36,760 bases of DNA from an uncultured Coriobacteriaceae bacterium (GTDB lineage: Bacteria > Actinomycetota > Coriobacteriia > Coriobacteriales > Atopobiaceae). The stretch covers positions 1 to 36,760 of the forward strand of contig CADCPM010000039.1 of NCBI GenBank assembly GCA_902803315.1. Reading direction: 5' to 3'. Position 1 is the stretch's first letter, and every line of letters begins with the position of its first letter. The notes under the pieces were generated by a model. That model ran no database searches. It had not been told where the DNA came from and saw only the letters and a program-made list of their open reading frames with translations. The position numbers and the translations under genes were made by a program. Positions 24,447 to 34,766 of the stretch are shown piece by piece.

Positions 24447-25127
24447 CTAGAGTTCGCCGTTTCCCACCTCTTGGTGCGCGATGGCAATCTCCAGGTTGCC
24501 GTTGCGGCAACGAAGGTCGTCAATGAGGGCGCGCTGCTGGGAAAGGTCGCGCATGCCAATGTTGTAAACCAGTCGATACAAGCTCCCCATGTTCGTGGTC
24601 TTAACGGTAACGAGCTCGTGATAGGTGGTGTAGTTGTCCAGGATATCGTCAAAGAGATCCGAGAAGTCCAGGTCCTCGGGAACGGTAATGCGAAGCGAAC
24701 GATCTGCCGACTCACCAAGCGGACCCACCGTAATCGCCTGGTAGATCATAACGATCGCGCACAGCACCACCGTTACCACTGCCGCACACACCATATAGCC
24801 CATGCCCGACACCAGGCCGATGCACATTGCCAGGAATATGAACGCGATGTCGCGCGCCGAACCTGGGGCGCTGCGGAAGCGAACCAGGCTAAAGGCTCCC
24901 GCCACGGCTACGCCGGCTCCCACGTTGCCATTTACCATGGCAATGACCACACACACGATGGCAGGGAGGATGGCGAGCGTCAATACGAAGCTCTTGGTAT
25001 GCCTGCTGCGGAAGCAATAGGCAAGGGCAAGAACAAAGCCCAGCGCAAGCGATACCACCACGCTCACCATTAGTGGTCCAAGCTCGACGGACGTCGTGCC
25101 GGTGGTTGCAAAAATCGATTCGAACAT
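24447..25127 (-). CDS. DUF4956 domain membrane protein, partner of the VTC polymerase
   Basis: The 226-residue protein has four hydrophobic segments in residues 15-130 containing the DUF4956 hallmark VAVAGAFSLVRFRSAPGSARDIAFIFLAMCIGLVSG, then a cytoplasmic region of about 90 residues ending with LSQQRALIDDLRCRNGNLEIAIA. DUF4956 proteins are repeatedly encoded next to bacterial VTC-domain proteins, and probably anchor or regulate the polymerase or move polyphosphate, but this is unproven. ATG 25127 has GGAAGGAAG upstream. It lies 48 nt after the VTC gene on the same strand. Confidence 0.9.
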   Translation of the reverse strand: MFESIFATTGTTSVELGPLMVSVVVSLALGFVLALAYCFRSRHTKSFVLTLAILPAIVCVVIAMVNGNVGAGVAVAGAFSLVRFRSAPGSARDIAFIFLAMCIGLVSGMGYMVCAAVVTVVLCAIVMIYQAITVGPLGESADRSLRITVPEDLDFSDLFDDILDNYTTYHELVTVKTTNMGSLYRLVYNIGMRDLSQQRALIDDLRCRNGNLEIAIAHQEVGNGEL

Positions 25128-25175
25128 ACTGAAACGCTTCCTTCCTAATTTGCGAAGCCTACTTGCCAGCGCGGA

Positions 25176-25961
25176 CTACGCACATACAAACTTGCCAGCG
25201 GTCGATAGAGTCGCAGGTACGGAACGCCATTCAGGAAGCGCTACGCTCACCCGCTCATTGCGATGCCTTGCGAGCATCTTCTTGAGCTGCATCTGCCAAG
25301 CCATCCCCACTTTGGAAAATCGCACCTTGTAGATTCCCTCGCCCGAGAGGAACTCCACAAGCCACAGCGGCACGGCGCCCCCGGCCTTTACCTCGAGCAG
25401 CGTAAGGTCGTCGTCCAAGAACTGCTCGGCTCGATCCGTAACGTCGAGGCGCAGGTCGTAGTCGCGCGTGCGCACGCGCTTGTCGAATGTCATGCGGAAC
25501 TCGTGATCGTCAGCCGCATAGAATGCCTCGCGGTCGTAGGCAATAAAGAAGGCAGGCTCCAGGCCGCCGTAGCGCTTGCACGTAAAGTCCAGCTCGCGCT
25601 CGATCTGCGTCTGCGGGTCGCCGTGGCCAGCCAAAAGGTTGGCGGCACGCTGGGCGCTCATGGTGCAGCGGCGCTTGTACACCACGCCGTCGTACTTCTT
25701 CTTAAGCTCGACGAACACCGGATCCGACGGCTTGCGTACACCGTAGCTGCGCACACGCACCTTCTCCTTGTAGTCGGGGTGCTCGCTGGAACGACGCACC
25801 AGCATGCGCGAGGGCGTGTCGTAGTAAACGTTGCAGACCGTGGAGGGGCCCCATTCGTCGGGCACCATGTAGCGGTCCATAAGGATGCGCAGCCTGTCGC
25901 GCTGCTCGGACGTGAGCAGGTACTTTATTTCGTAGCGCTTGAAGTTGAGTTGGACTGCCAT
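25176..25961 (-). CDS. VTC-domain polyphosphate polymerase
   Basis: The 261-residue protein is essentially one VTC tunnel domain, which makes polyphosphate from ATP. Basic and acidic tunnel residues are visible: FKRYEIKYLL at the N-terminus, VYYDTP, KEKVRVRSYG, VFVELKKKYDGVVYKRR, AYDREAFY, MTFDKRVRTR and LTLLEVKAGG. ATG 25961 follows GGGAG by nine bases; an upstream ATG at 25985 would add eight residues. Bacterial VTC proteins are soluble on their own and usually sit beside a DUF4956 membrane protein, exactly as here. No ppk or ppx gene is in the window. A TATATT box about 45 bases upstream may be its -10. Confidence 0.92.
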   Translation of the reverse strand: MAVQLNFKRYEIKYLLTSEQRDRLRILMDRYMVPDEWGPSTVCNVYYDTPSRMLVRRSSEHPDYKEKVRVRSYGVRKPSDPVFVELKKKYDGVVYKRRCTMSAQRAANLLAGHGDPQTQIERELDFTCKRYGGLEPAFFIAYDREAFYAADDHEFRMTFDKRVRTRDYDLRLDVTDRAEQFLDDDLTLLEVKAGGAVPLWLVEFLSGEGIYKVRFSKVGMAWQMQLKKMLARHRNERVSVALPEWRSVPATLSTAGKFVCA

Positions 25962-26085
25962 ATGAATCATCTCCCAAGGCGTCATTGCCTTTGTTGCTGA
26001 GATGAATATATGCCCCCAACCTTTAGGCCTCCTTAAAGCGGGGTTTAGTCCACAAACGAACGAAATGGCTATTGGAAACCTTAAA

Positions 26086-26120
26086 AACCCTAACTTGGGG
26101 GCTGTCCCTTAGTTAGGGTT
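26086..26120 (-). repeat. CCCTAACT-family unit, single copy after ligA
   Basis: A complete self-complementary unit (AACCCTAACT...AGTTAGGGTT) with one A-to-G change giving GGGGGCTGTCCC. It ends at the base before the ligA stop codon and likely terminates ligA transcription ahead of the VTC gene. Confidence 0.85.
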
Positions 26121-28323
<2,203 letters not shown>

Positions 28324-28355
28324 TTTACGCCAAAGGAGGTGCGCCCCACGCGCGC

Positions 28356-29273
28356 TCAGATTTCGTAGCACCACACCGGCTCGGGCTCGCCCATCTTTCG
28401 CACCACGATCTCCTGGTCCTTTACGCCCACACGCGCGTTTTCCGGCACAGACTCGCACACAAACGCGCTGCCGCCAATAACCGAGCCCGACCCAATAAAC
28501 ACGTCTCCTCCCAGCACGCTGGCGTTGGAATACACCGTTACGTAATCGCCCAGCGTGGGATGACGCTTCTTGCCCGAGAGCAGCTGTCCCTTGCGGGTGG
28601 AGGTGGCGCCAAGCGTCACTCCCTGGTATATCTTTGCATGGTGCCCGATCTCGGTCGTCTCGCCAATAACCACGCCTGTGCCGTGGTCGATAAAGAAATA
28701 CTCGCCGATGGTCGCCCCAGGATTGATGTCGATTCCCGTACGGCTATGCGCGTACTCGCTCATGAGACGCGGAATCAGCGGCACGTCGCGAATGTAGAGC
28801 TCGTGCGCAATGCGATGCACCAAAATTGCCATCATCCCCGGATAGGTAAGGATGACTTCTTCCCTGCTCTTTGCCGCGGGATCGCCTTGGAACGCGGCCT
28901 CGGCGTCTTTGAGGATAAGGGCCTGGATGCGCGGAAGCTGCTCGATGAACTCCTCCGCAATGGCATGCGCCCGATCATGTGCCTCCTCTTCCGGAAGGCT
29001 CCAATCCTCATACCTCAGAGCCCGCTCGACCTGCTCGGCAAGCAGGCGCTTGATGTGCAGCACGCGCTCGCCCACCAATGTCTTGGTGCTCGTGCCTGCC
29101 GGCGTCTCGTCGTCAAAGTATCCGGGAAACAGCAACGCGCGGATGGCATAGAAAAGCTCGTATGTGGTGGACCTGCGAGGGAAGATGTGCCTGTGCTCGG
29201 CAAAGAACTCCTCTTCCTTCTTGTATCCCTGCATGATTGCCTCAATATGGCGGTCAAGCTGCTCTCCCCGCAT
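28356..29273 (-). CDS. cysE: Serine O-acetyltransferase
   Basis: The 305-residue enzyme acetylates L-serine with acetyl-CoA, the first step of cysteine synthesis. An N-terminal helical region of about 170 residues precedes the left-handed beta-helix with hexapeptide repeats: HSRTGIDINPGATIGEYFFIDHGTG (catalytic Asp/His region), VVIGETTEIGHHAKIYQGVTLG, and the C-terminal IGSGSVIGGSAFV. The C-terminus (EPVWCYEI) ends in Ile, as needed for docking cysteine synthase in SAT proteins. ATG 29273 has AGGAT upstream. A perfect 6-bp dyad (29321-29339) in its leader may be an operator. No cysK is in the window. Confidence 0.94.
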   Translation of the reverse strand: MRGEQLDRHIEAIMQGYKKEEEFFAEHRHIFPRRSTTYELFYAIRALLFPGYFDDETPAGTSTKTLVGERVLHIKRLLAEQVERALRYEDWSLPEEEAHDRAHAIAEEFIEQLPRIQALILKDAEAAFQGDPAAKSREEVILTYPGMMAILVHRIAHELYIRDVPLIPRLMSEYAHSRTGIDINPGATIGEYFFIDHGTGVVIGETTEIGHHAKIYQGVTLGATSTRKGQLLSGKKRHPTLGDYVTVYSNASVLGGDVFIGSGSVIGGSAFVCESVPENARVGVKDQEIVVRKMGEPEPVWCYEI

Positions 29274-29320
29274 GGCAGATCCTCTCTGTAGGCTTCAACA
29301 GCTATGAGGATAGCAGTATT

Positions 29321-29339
29321 TCCTAGTATTTTGCTAGGA
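29321..29339. promoter_or_regulatory. Dyad in the cysE leader, possible operator
   Basis: TCCTAG-N7-CTAGGA is a perfect inverted repeat 48-66 bases upstream of the cysE start in an AT-rich stretch. Its form fits a dimeric regulator such as an Rrf2-family (CymR/IscR-like) protein, but the regulator's identity is a guess. Confidence 0.45.
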
Positions 29340-29364
29340 TTTATCAGATTAGAAAAATCTCAAT

Positions 29365-29445
29365 GGCACACTTGAACCAGGTATAACTGTGCCACCCCCA
29401 ACCCAAGATTGAGGGTGGCACAGTTATACCTGGTTCAAGTGTGCC
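29365..29445. repeat. TGGCACAC-family palindrome pair, perfect 33-bp arms
   Basis: Arms 29365-29397 and 29413-29445 are perfectly complementary with a 15-nt loop. Each arm holds a unit beginning GGCACACTTG and ending AACTGTGCCA, itself a hairpin. It lies right after the RsbW-like gene and before the cysE promoter, and likely separates the two transcripts. Confidence 0.85.
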
Positions 29446-29452
29446 GCTTGCC

Positions 29453-29860
29453 TTACAGCGCCTTAACTACCGTAAGCATGTTGAGGCCATCCTTGTACTC
29501 ATAGCTCACGTCGTCCATGGTGCGTTTGACCATGAAGATGCCCAGCCCACCAATGGTTCGGTCCTTTAGGCCAAGGCTAATGTCGGGGTCCTCGTGCGAC
29601 AGCGGGTCAAACGGAATTCCCTCGTCCTCAAGCGTTATGCGCACCGCCCCCTCGTCCTCAAGCTCCTCCACGTACACGGTCACATGGCCTATCTTCCCGC
29701 CATAGGCATAGTTGCAGATGTTGGAGAAGAGCTCGTCGAGTGCAATGTCTATTTGCGTCATGGCCCTCGTCGAGCAATCCATGCCCTCAAGCTGCTCGTT
29801 CACGAATTCCGTAAGGAGGTCGACGTTCTCAATCGTAGACTTTACCCTAAGCTTCATCAT
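29453..29860 (-). CDS. RsbW/SpoIIAB-like serine-protein kinase or anti-sigma factor (HATPase_c)
   Basis: The 135-residue GHKL ATPase has the N box IALDELFSNICNYAYG, the G1 box DEGIPFDPL and the G2-like GGLGIFMVKRTMDDV. Such proteins bind a sigma factor or another target and phosphorylate a STAS-domain antagonist. The start overlaps the phosphatase stop by four bases (ATGA); ATG 29857 is an equally possible start one codon later. It closes the three-gene module STAS, phosphatase, kinase. No sigma factor gene is adjacent, so the output of the module must be elsewhere or be a non-sigma target. Confidence 0.9.
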   Translation of the reverse strand: MMKLRVKSTIENVDLLTEFVNEQLEGMDCSTRAMTQIDIALDELFSNICNYAYGGKIGHVTVYVEELEDEGAVRITLEDEGIPFDPLSHEDPDISLGLKDRTIGGLGIFMVKRTMDDVSYEYKDGLNMLTVVKAL

Positions 29861-32295
29861 TTGTCTTTCCTTCCCACATACTTGAGCGCTAAGACCGTAA
29901 TGTCATCAAACTGAGGTGCATCTCCCACAAATTCGTCCACATCGCCATGGACTCCCTTGCAAATGCTCTCCACGCTCTGAGATTCGCGCGCGTCAAGCGA
30001 CAATAGCAGGCGATCCTCTCCAAACAGTTCGTCATTGGTGTCGGTTGCCTCGGTAACGCCATCGGTATAGAGGAAGATGGTGTCGCCTGGCTGCAGCGTA
30101 AGCTCATGAAGCTTGTATGGTATGCCTTCCATGCCGGCGAGCACGAGATTGGGACGCACCACGTGGAATGAGAACTTCCCTCCCGCATGGGCAATGGCCG
30201 GCGGGTTGTGCCCGGCGTTGGCAAACTTCACGTTGCCCGTCCGCAGGTCCAGGATGCCCATCCACACGGTTACGAACATCTCGGCCTCGTTGTTTGCGCA
30301 CAGCTCGTCGTTCGCATGCGTCAGCACCTCATCGGGCTCCAGCCCCGCCTCGGCCAAGCTCTTGAGTATGGTCTTTGCCTGCATCATAAACATGGCTGCC
30401 GGGATTCCCTTGCCGCTTACGTCGGCAATCAAGAACACCAGATGATCGTCATCAAGCAGGTAGAGGTCATAGAAGTCCCCACCGACCTCCTTGGCGGCGT
30501 CCATGCTTGCGTATATTTGGTAATCGTAGTGCGGCGGATACGTTTGGAACACCATGGGCAAGGCGCTCCGCTGAATGGTCCGCGCATACTCAAGCTCTGC
30601 GTCAATGCGCGCCGCCGCCTCCGCAATCGCGCGCTTGAGTGCCGCGACCGTCTCGTTTATGTCGTCGGAAAGCGACGCGAACTCCTCGTTCGAGCGCACG
30701 TCCACCGAGGCGTTCAGGTCGCCCGCGGTAATCTCGCCCAGGGTGGCGTTAATGCGACGGATGTTGTCCACCACCAGCCTCTTTATGAGGTAGTAGATAA
30801 CGGCAAAGAGCGCGGCGAACACGAGAATCTCCATGAAGGAGCTCACCAACACGGCCGTGTTGCGCGAAAACTCCGCCTCAGCCTGCGGAATGATGGCAAT
30901 GACGAGGTAGGCTTCCGTCCTGTTGTACATGGCAAACACCGGCGTGCCATCGTAGGTGCTCTTGAACACCGTGTTGGGCGCGTTTGCCTTAACCGCGGCG
31001 CCAAGATCCGTGTTTTCCAAAGACTCGCTCGACGCGTTGTTTAGGGAGCTCACCACCTGTCCGTGTGCGTTGCAAACAATAACGCTTCCGCTCTCGCCCA
31101 CATGGCGGTTACTGGTTATGCCAACGATCTGCGAACCAATCTGCGCTTGGAACTCCTGCTCGTTGTAGCTCACCTGTACGAAGCCGTCGCCTATTGCCAC
31201 GCCCGCGTATTTGCGAAGGACGCTCTGGTCGTACGACATGGGCTGAAAGTCCTGCACATACTCGGTGTGCGTGCCGTCCAGCAGCGGGAGAAATTCCCTC
31301 GACTGCTCGCCGGATCCCATGTCGTACCCAACAAAATCCGAAAACGTGCTTACGACGATCTTCCCGCTGTTGTCCACTACGTCGATTTCGGATATGCCCA
31401 GCTCGTGAGCCAGCTCCGTGAGCGACATCGTTTTTGCTGCCTCAACAGAGCCAATGCGTTCCGCCGCCTTGCGTGCGATAGCGAGCAGATTGGCATCCGC
31501 CGTCTGGTCAATATCGGTTCGAATGTCATCTATGTTTATTCTTAGCAGCTCGTCCACCTGTTGGCTGGAGAGCGAAGACTGGAGCAGGAATGTAAAGGCG
31601 CTCGTCGCAATAAACGCAATGAGCACCGCAACAAACATGCTGGTTTGCACCGTTTGGGCAATGGCGCGTTCCTCTGGCACCTTGTTCCTGAGGCTCTCAC
31701 CGCTCAAAAGCATCGCCGCAATTACCGACAACATCACCGAAAGCCCGTTGCACAACAGCATGGGCATCGTGCAGGCGCGAACCACCATAATCGCCTGCTT
31801 CATGGCATCCATGTTGGTTACGAATATGAGCGTAAGGTGCAGGACCTCCGCCACCACGCCAATTGCCAATGCCATGACCCAAGACGGCTTTTTGCCGTCG
31901 AACATGAACTTGCGCAGTGCCGCCGCGTAAAAGCCAACGGCAACGGTTGCCAAAGAGCAACCAACCTGGGTAAACTCGCCGCGACCCCAGAGAACCGAGA
32001 ACCAGCGCTCAATGCCGCCAATAAGGCCGGCGATGATGCCCGAGGGACCACCAAACAGCAGGCCAGACACAATGGGCGCGGCATCGCGCACGTTCATCGT
32101 CGCGCCGTACGCGTTAATGCCAAACTCCGTGCCAAACACCGCGATGGAGCCGAACACGATGCCTATGACTATCTGCTGTGGCCAAAATCCTAGTCCACCA
32201 AATCGAGTCTTGCGCTGTAGCAAGATGAACGCAATGGTAGCCACCACGGGCAACATGGTGGCTAAGGCAAACTGAAGGACCGTCTCGGGAGCCAC
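29857..32295 (-). CDS. LytS-type sensor SpoIIE/PP2C phosphatase with HAMP domain
   Basis: The 812-residue protein starts with a 5TMR-LYT-like membrane domain (residues about 30-190: NVRDAAPIVSGLLFGGPSGIIAGLIGGIERW is the diagnostic segment), then a membrane helix near 215, an extracytoplasmic sensor of about 280 residues of Cache-like type, another helix near 500, a HAMP linker (TAGDLNASVDVRSNEEF) and a PP2C/SpoIIE domain (AAKEVGGDFYDLY, IADVSGKGIPAAMFMM, NAGHNPPAI, LYTDGVTEATD, PQFDDITVLAL). It should dephosphorylate the neighbouring STAS protein. The GTG at 32295 lies 3 nt after the STAS stop with only a weak SD (GATCGAG); ATG at codon 14 is an alternative. The catalytic half is paralogous to the gene at 1-2391. 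Confidence 0.93.
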   Translation of the reverse strand: MAPETVLQFALATMLPVVATIAFILLQRKTRFGGLGFWPQQIVIGIVFGSIAVFGTEFGINAYGATMNVRDAAPIVSGLLFGGPSGIIAGLIGGIERWFSVLWGRGEFTQVGCSLATVAVGFYAAALRKFMFDGKKPSWVMALAIGVVAEVLHLTLIFVTNMDAMKQAIMVVRACTMPMLLCNGLSVMLSVIAAMLLSGESLRNKVPEERAIAQTVQTSMFVAVLIAFIATSAFTFLLQSSLSSQQVDELLRINIDDIRTDIDQTADANLLAIARKAAERIGSVEAAKTMSLTELAHELGISEIDVVDNSGKIVVSTFSDFVGYDMGSGEQSREFLPLLDGTHTEYVQDFQPMSYDQSVLRKYAGVAIGDGFVQVSYNEQEFQAQIGSQIVGITSNRHVGESGSVIVCNAHGQVVSSLNNASSESLENTDLGAAVKANAPNTVFKSTYDGTPVFAMYNRTEAYLVIAIIPQAEAEFSRNTAVLVSSFMEILVFAALFAVIYYLIKRLVVDNIRRINATLGEITAGDLNASVDVRSNEEFASLSDDINETVAALKRAIAEAAARIDAELEYARTIQRSALPMVFQTYPPHYDYQIYASMDAAKEVGGDFYDLYLLDDDHLVFLIADVSGKGIPAAMFMMQAKTILKSLAEAGLEPDEVLTHANDELCANNEAEMFVTVWMGILDLRTGNVKFANAGHNPPAIAHAGGKFSFHVVRPNLVLAGMEGIPYKLHELTLQPGDTIFLYTDGVTEATDTNDELFGEDRLLLSLDARESQSVESICKGVHGDVDEFVGDAPQFDDITVLALKYVGRKDK

Positions 32296-32298
32296 GTT

Positions 32299-32598
32299 CT
32301 ACTCGATCGTTAGGAAGTCAACGAATCCCGTCATCTCGAATACCTCAAGGATCTCGGGTTTGCAGTTGCGTACCACAAGCGAGCCCTTCTTTCGGCTCAT
32401 CGCCTTCTGCGTGGAAAGGATGACCCTCAGTCCAGCGCTCGAGATGTAGGCAAGGTCAGAAAAATCCAAGACAAGAGCGTCTTGTTGAGTCACCAGCGTC
32501 GAGAGTTCGGCATCCAGCTGCGGAGCAGTGCCCGTATTCAGTCGTCCAGATACCAATACTACAAGTTTTTCGCCTTCTTGGCTTTTTGTAATTTCCAT
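32299..32598 (-). CDS. STAS-domain anti-sigma factor antagonist
   Basis: The 99-residue protein is a single STAS domain like SpoIIAA/RsbV. LVVLVSGRLNTGTAPQLDAEL, ALVLDFSDLAYISSAGLRVIL (phospho-acceptor Ser53 or Ser54) and the C-terminal VVRNCKPEILEVFEMTGF are family-typical. When unphosphorylated it would bind the kinase and free its target. ATG 32598 has GGAGG five bases upstream; the upstream ATG at 32622 lacks one. It is the first gene of the three-gene module and diverges from the flavin protein gene across a large hairpin element. Confidence 0.93.
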   Translation of the reverse strand: MEITKSQEGEKLVVLVSGRLNTGTAPQLDAELSTLVTQQDALVLDFSDLAYISSAGLRVILSTQKAMSRKKGSLVVRNCKPEILEVFEMTGFVDFLTIE

Positions 32599-32707
32599 CG
32601 TTCCTCCGAATCCGAGATTCATGCGACCATACTACTACAATTAGTGCACATACCATCCGAGCTTTCTTGGGCGGTAGGCAACCCATTCAATTTGTAGAAT
32701 TGCATGT

Positions 32708-32799
32708 CCCTCGCCTACGCTGCGGTCGCATGCGGCTCCGCGCTCGCTTCGCTCGCTCACTTCGTGAGTCGCCGCAGGCGACCGCAGCACAGGCGAGGG
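32708..32799 (+). repeat. Divergent-region hairpin element, copy 3 (37-nt core at 32736-32772)
   Basis: Arms are CCCTCGCCT (32708-32716) with AGGCGAGGG (32791-32799), TGCGGTCGC (32721-32729) with GCGACCGCA (32778-32786), and GCGGC with GCCGC next to the core. All are perfect, separated by short symmetric internal loops. The core is identical to copies 1 and 2, in the same orientation. Confidence 0.9.
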
Positions 32800-32802
32800 G
32801 TA

Positions 32803-32831
32803 TTGGCAATTTGCAAACCGTTCCTTACCTA
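32803..32831 (+). promoter_or_regulatory. Candidate promoter of the flavin split-barrel gene
   Basis: TTGGCA (32803-32808) and TACCTA (32826-32831) are 17 bp apart, immediately downstream of the large hairpin and about 31 bases before the start codon. Confidence 0.45.
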
Positions 32832-32861
32832 AGGCAGCCATGACTTCTACGAGGGGGATCC

Positions 32862-33332
32862 ATGTTCAGAGAGATGCGTCGACACAAACAACAGCTTCCA
32901 AAAGAGACCTGCGAGCAGATCTTGCGAACCGCTCCGCGCGGCGTGCTTGCCGTTCTGGGAGACGGCGGCTACCCCTACACCGTGCCGCTCGACTTCGTGT
33001 ACGAGGACGGAAAGATCTACTTTCACAGCGCCGTAACGGGACACAAGCTCGACGCCATCAAGGCATCCGACAAGTGCAGCTTCTGCGTGCTGGACGAGGG
33101 CGAGCAGAAGCCCGGCGAATGGTGGTACTACTTCAATTCGGTAGTGGCGTTTGGCCGCATCCGCCGCATTACGGACGAGGAAGCCATGCTCTATGCGCTG
33201 CGGAAGCTGGGAAACAAGTACTTCCCCACCGCGGAGGAGGTTGAGGCCGACATAGCACGCAGCTTCAGTCGCGTGGCCGTGCTCGAGCTCACCATAGAGC
33301 ACCTCTCTGGCAAGCACGTGCAGGAGAAGTAA
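32862..33332 (+). CDS. Pyridoxamine 5'-phosphate oxidase-like flavin split-barrel protein (NimA type)
   Basis: The 156-residue protein starts MFREMRRHKQQLP and has the split-barrel pattern GVLAVLGDGGYPYTVPLDFVYEDGKIYFHSA followed by GHKLDAIKASDKCSFCVL, as in NimA/FMN-binding families. These bind FMN or related cofactor in dimers; NimA relatives can reduce nitro compounds. The family is broad and activity cannot be fixed. ATG 32862 has AGGGGG seven bases upstream. It is monocistronic, divergent from the partner-switching module and convergent with the amylase gene. Confidence 0.85.
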   Translation: MFREMRRHKQQLPKETCEQILRTAPRGVLAVLGDGGYPYTVPLDFVYEDGKIYFHSAVTGHKLDAIKASDKCSFCVLDEGEQKPGEWWYYFNSVVAFGRIRRITDEEAMLYALRKLGNKYFPTAEEVEADIARSFSRVAVLELTIEHLSGKHVQEK

Positions 33333-33351
33333 GCCCAACTCAGCGGTTTGC

Positions 33352-33424
33352 GGCGGTGGCTTAGGGACAGGCCCCGAGTTAGGGTTTCCAACCCTAACTC
33401 GGGGCCTGTCCCTAAGCCACCGCC
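33352..33424. repeat. CCCTAACT-family palindrome pair, perfect 35-bp arms
   Basis: Arms 33352-33386 and 33390-33424 are perfectly complementary with a 3-nt loop. The arms include the family core (TTAGGGACAGGCCCC) and also the locus-specific GGCGGTGG, which replaces the normal CCCTAAC end of the unit. It separates convergent genes. Confidence 0.9.
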
Positions 33425-33434
33425 ACCTGCTGCC

Positions 33435-34766
33435 CTACCGCTCGCAGAGCCAGAAGTGACAGCTGTACGGCTCGACCTCCGAGCCGCCGCCAAAGTCGTG
33501 GTCCTCGCCGGTAATGAGGTCCACCGCACGACCGCAGTTCGCGTTAAAGTGCAGATGCGCCGTCTGATCCGACGCATTTATGGCCACGATCACGCGCTGG
33601 CCCTCCGCCTCGCGCTGGAATACCAGCTGCGTTGGCTGCACCTGCAGCTCGTGATAGTCGCCCATCGTGAGCGCAGGACTCTCACGCTTGGCCTTTGCCA
33701 GCGCCGCGATCCAATCCGTGAGCTCGTTCCACTCGGGTGCTTCGAGGGCGGGGCGAATCTCGTGGTCGCCGAACTTCTGCTCTCCCTCGATCCCCCACTC
33801 ACTGCCGTAATAGATGCAGGGCACACCACACATGCCAAACATAAGGCCGTAAAGGGGCTTGAGCAGCTCCTTCTTCGCGATCTGGGTCGCAATGCGCGGC
33901 ACGTCGTGGTTGTCTGCGAAGTTGAGCAGGTGCTTGCCGGTATACAGGTCCCAGGGCTTGTCACCACTCTGGCGCTCGAGCGCATAGGCAATCTCGTGCA
34001 TGTTGCCCGCGTTCATGGAGCTCCACAGGCCCTTGTAGCACTCGTAGTTGGTAACCGTGTCGCACAGGGTATCGCCCATCCACTGGTTGTAGTCGCCGAA
34101 CATGGTCTCGCCGAGCAGCAAGAACTTCTCGCCACGCTTTTTGGTGAGTTCGTCCGCGATCTGACGCAGGTAGCCAAGGAAGCCGATGTCCAGGCAATAG
34201 GCCACGTCCAGGCGCAGGCCGTCGATGTCAAACTCTTGCTCCCACTCGCGAATGACGTCGGCGCAGTAGTCGTTAAGATCGAAGTTGCCGTGGTTGAGCT
34301 TTACCAAGTACGGCACGCCCGCCCAGTTGTCGTAGCTAAAGCCATCGTCGTACTCGTTGTTGCCGTCCCAGTTGATGTTGAACCAGGTGGCATACTCGCT
34401 CGCCTGGCGATTTTGTCGCACGTCCTCAAACGCCCAGAAGCTGCGTCCCACATGGTTGAACACGCCATCAAGAAGCACGCGTATGCCCGCCTTGTGGAAG
34501 GCATTCACCATCGTGCGCAGGTCCTCGTTGCTTCCCAGGCGCACGTCCACCATGCTGTAGTTTATGGTGTCGTAGCCATGAGCCTCGCTTTCGAACACGG
34601 GGTTCAAGATAACGCAGTTGACGTTCATTCTTTGCAGGTGCTCGATCCAGCCGTTATCGATGAGCTGCAGAATCCTGTGAGACTGCACGCCGTCGTTCTC
34701 GTAGGGGGCACCCGTAAGCCCAAGCGGATAGATTTGATACACGACCGACTCGTCATACCAATTCAT
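33435..34766 (-). CDS. Alpha-amylase family glycoside hydrolase (GH13), cytoplasmic
   Basis: The 443-residue enzyme has the four GH13 regions: DGVFNH (residues 100-105), GLRLDVAY with nucleophile Asp187, LLLGETMFGD with acid/base Glu220, and FADNHD with Asp288. It begins directly with the barrel (NWYDESVVYQIYPLG) and has no signal peptide, so it acts on intracellular maltodextrin, glycogen or similar glucans. A short C-terminal beta domain ends in CHFWLCER. ATG 34766 has GAGGAG seven bases upstream; the open frame to 34919 is an extension without an RBS. It is monocistronic; substrate (neopullulanase-like, cyclomaltodextrinase-like) is inferred only. Confidence 0.92.
   Translation of the reverse strand: MNWYDESVVYQIYPLGLTGAPYENDGVQSHRILQLIDNGWIEHLQRMNVNCVILNPVFESEAHGYDTINYSMVDVRLGSNEDLRTMVNAFHKAGIRVLLDGVFNHVGRSFWAFEDVRQNRQASEYATWFNINWDGNNEYDDGFSYDNWAGVPYLVKLNHGNFDLNDYCADVIREWEQEFDIDGLRLDVAYCLDIGFLGYLRQIADELTKKRGEKFLLLGETMFGDYNQWMGDTLCDTVTNYECYKGLWSSMNAGNMHEIAYALERQSGDKPWDLYTGKHLLNFADNHDVPRIATQIAKKELLKPLYGLMFGMCGVPCIYYGSEWGIEGEQKFGDHEIRPALEAPEWNELTDWIAALAKAKRESPALTMGDYHELQVQPTQLVFQREAEGQRVIVAINASDQTAHLHFNANCGRAVDLITGEDHDFGGGSEVEPYSCHFWLCER

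Noticed and set aside
26018..26036. CTTTA-N8-TAAAG dyad upstream of the VTC gene as a phosphate-regulator site
   Set aside because: Short and partly ambiguous; it does not match a PHO-box repeat, so not reported as a feature.
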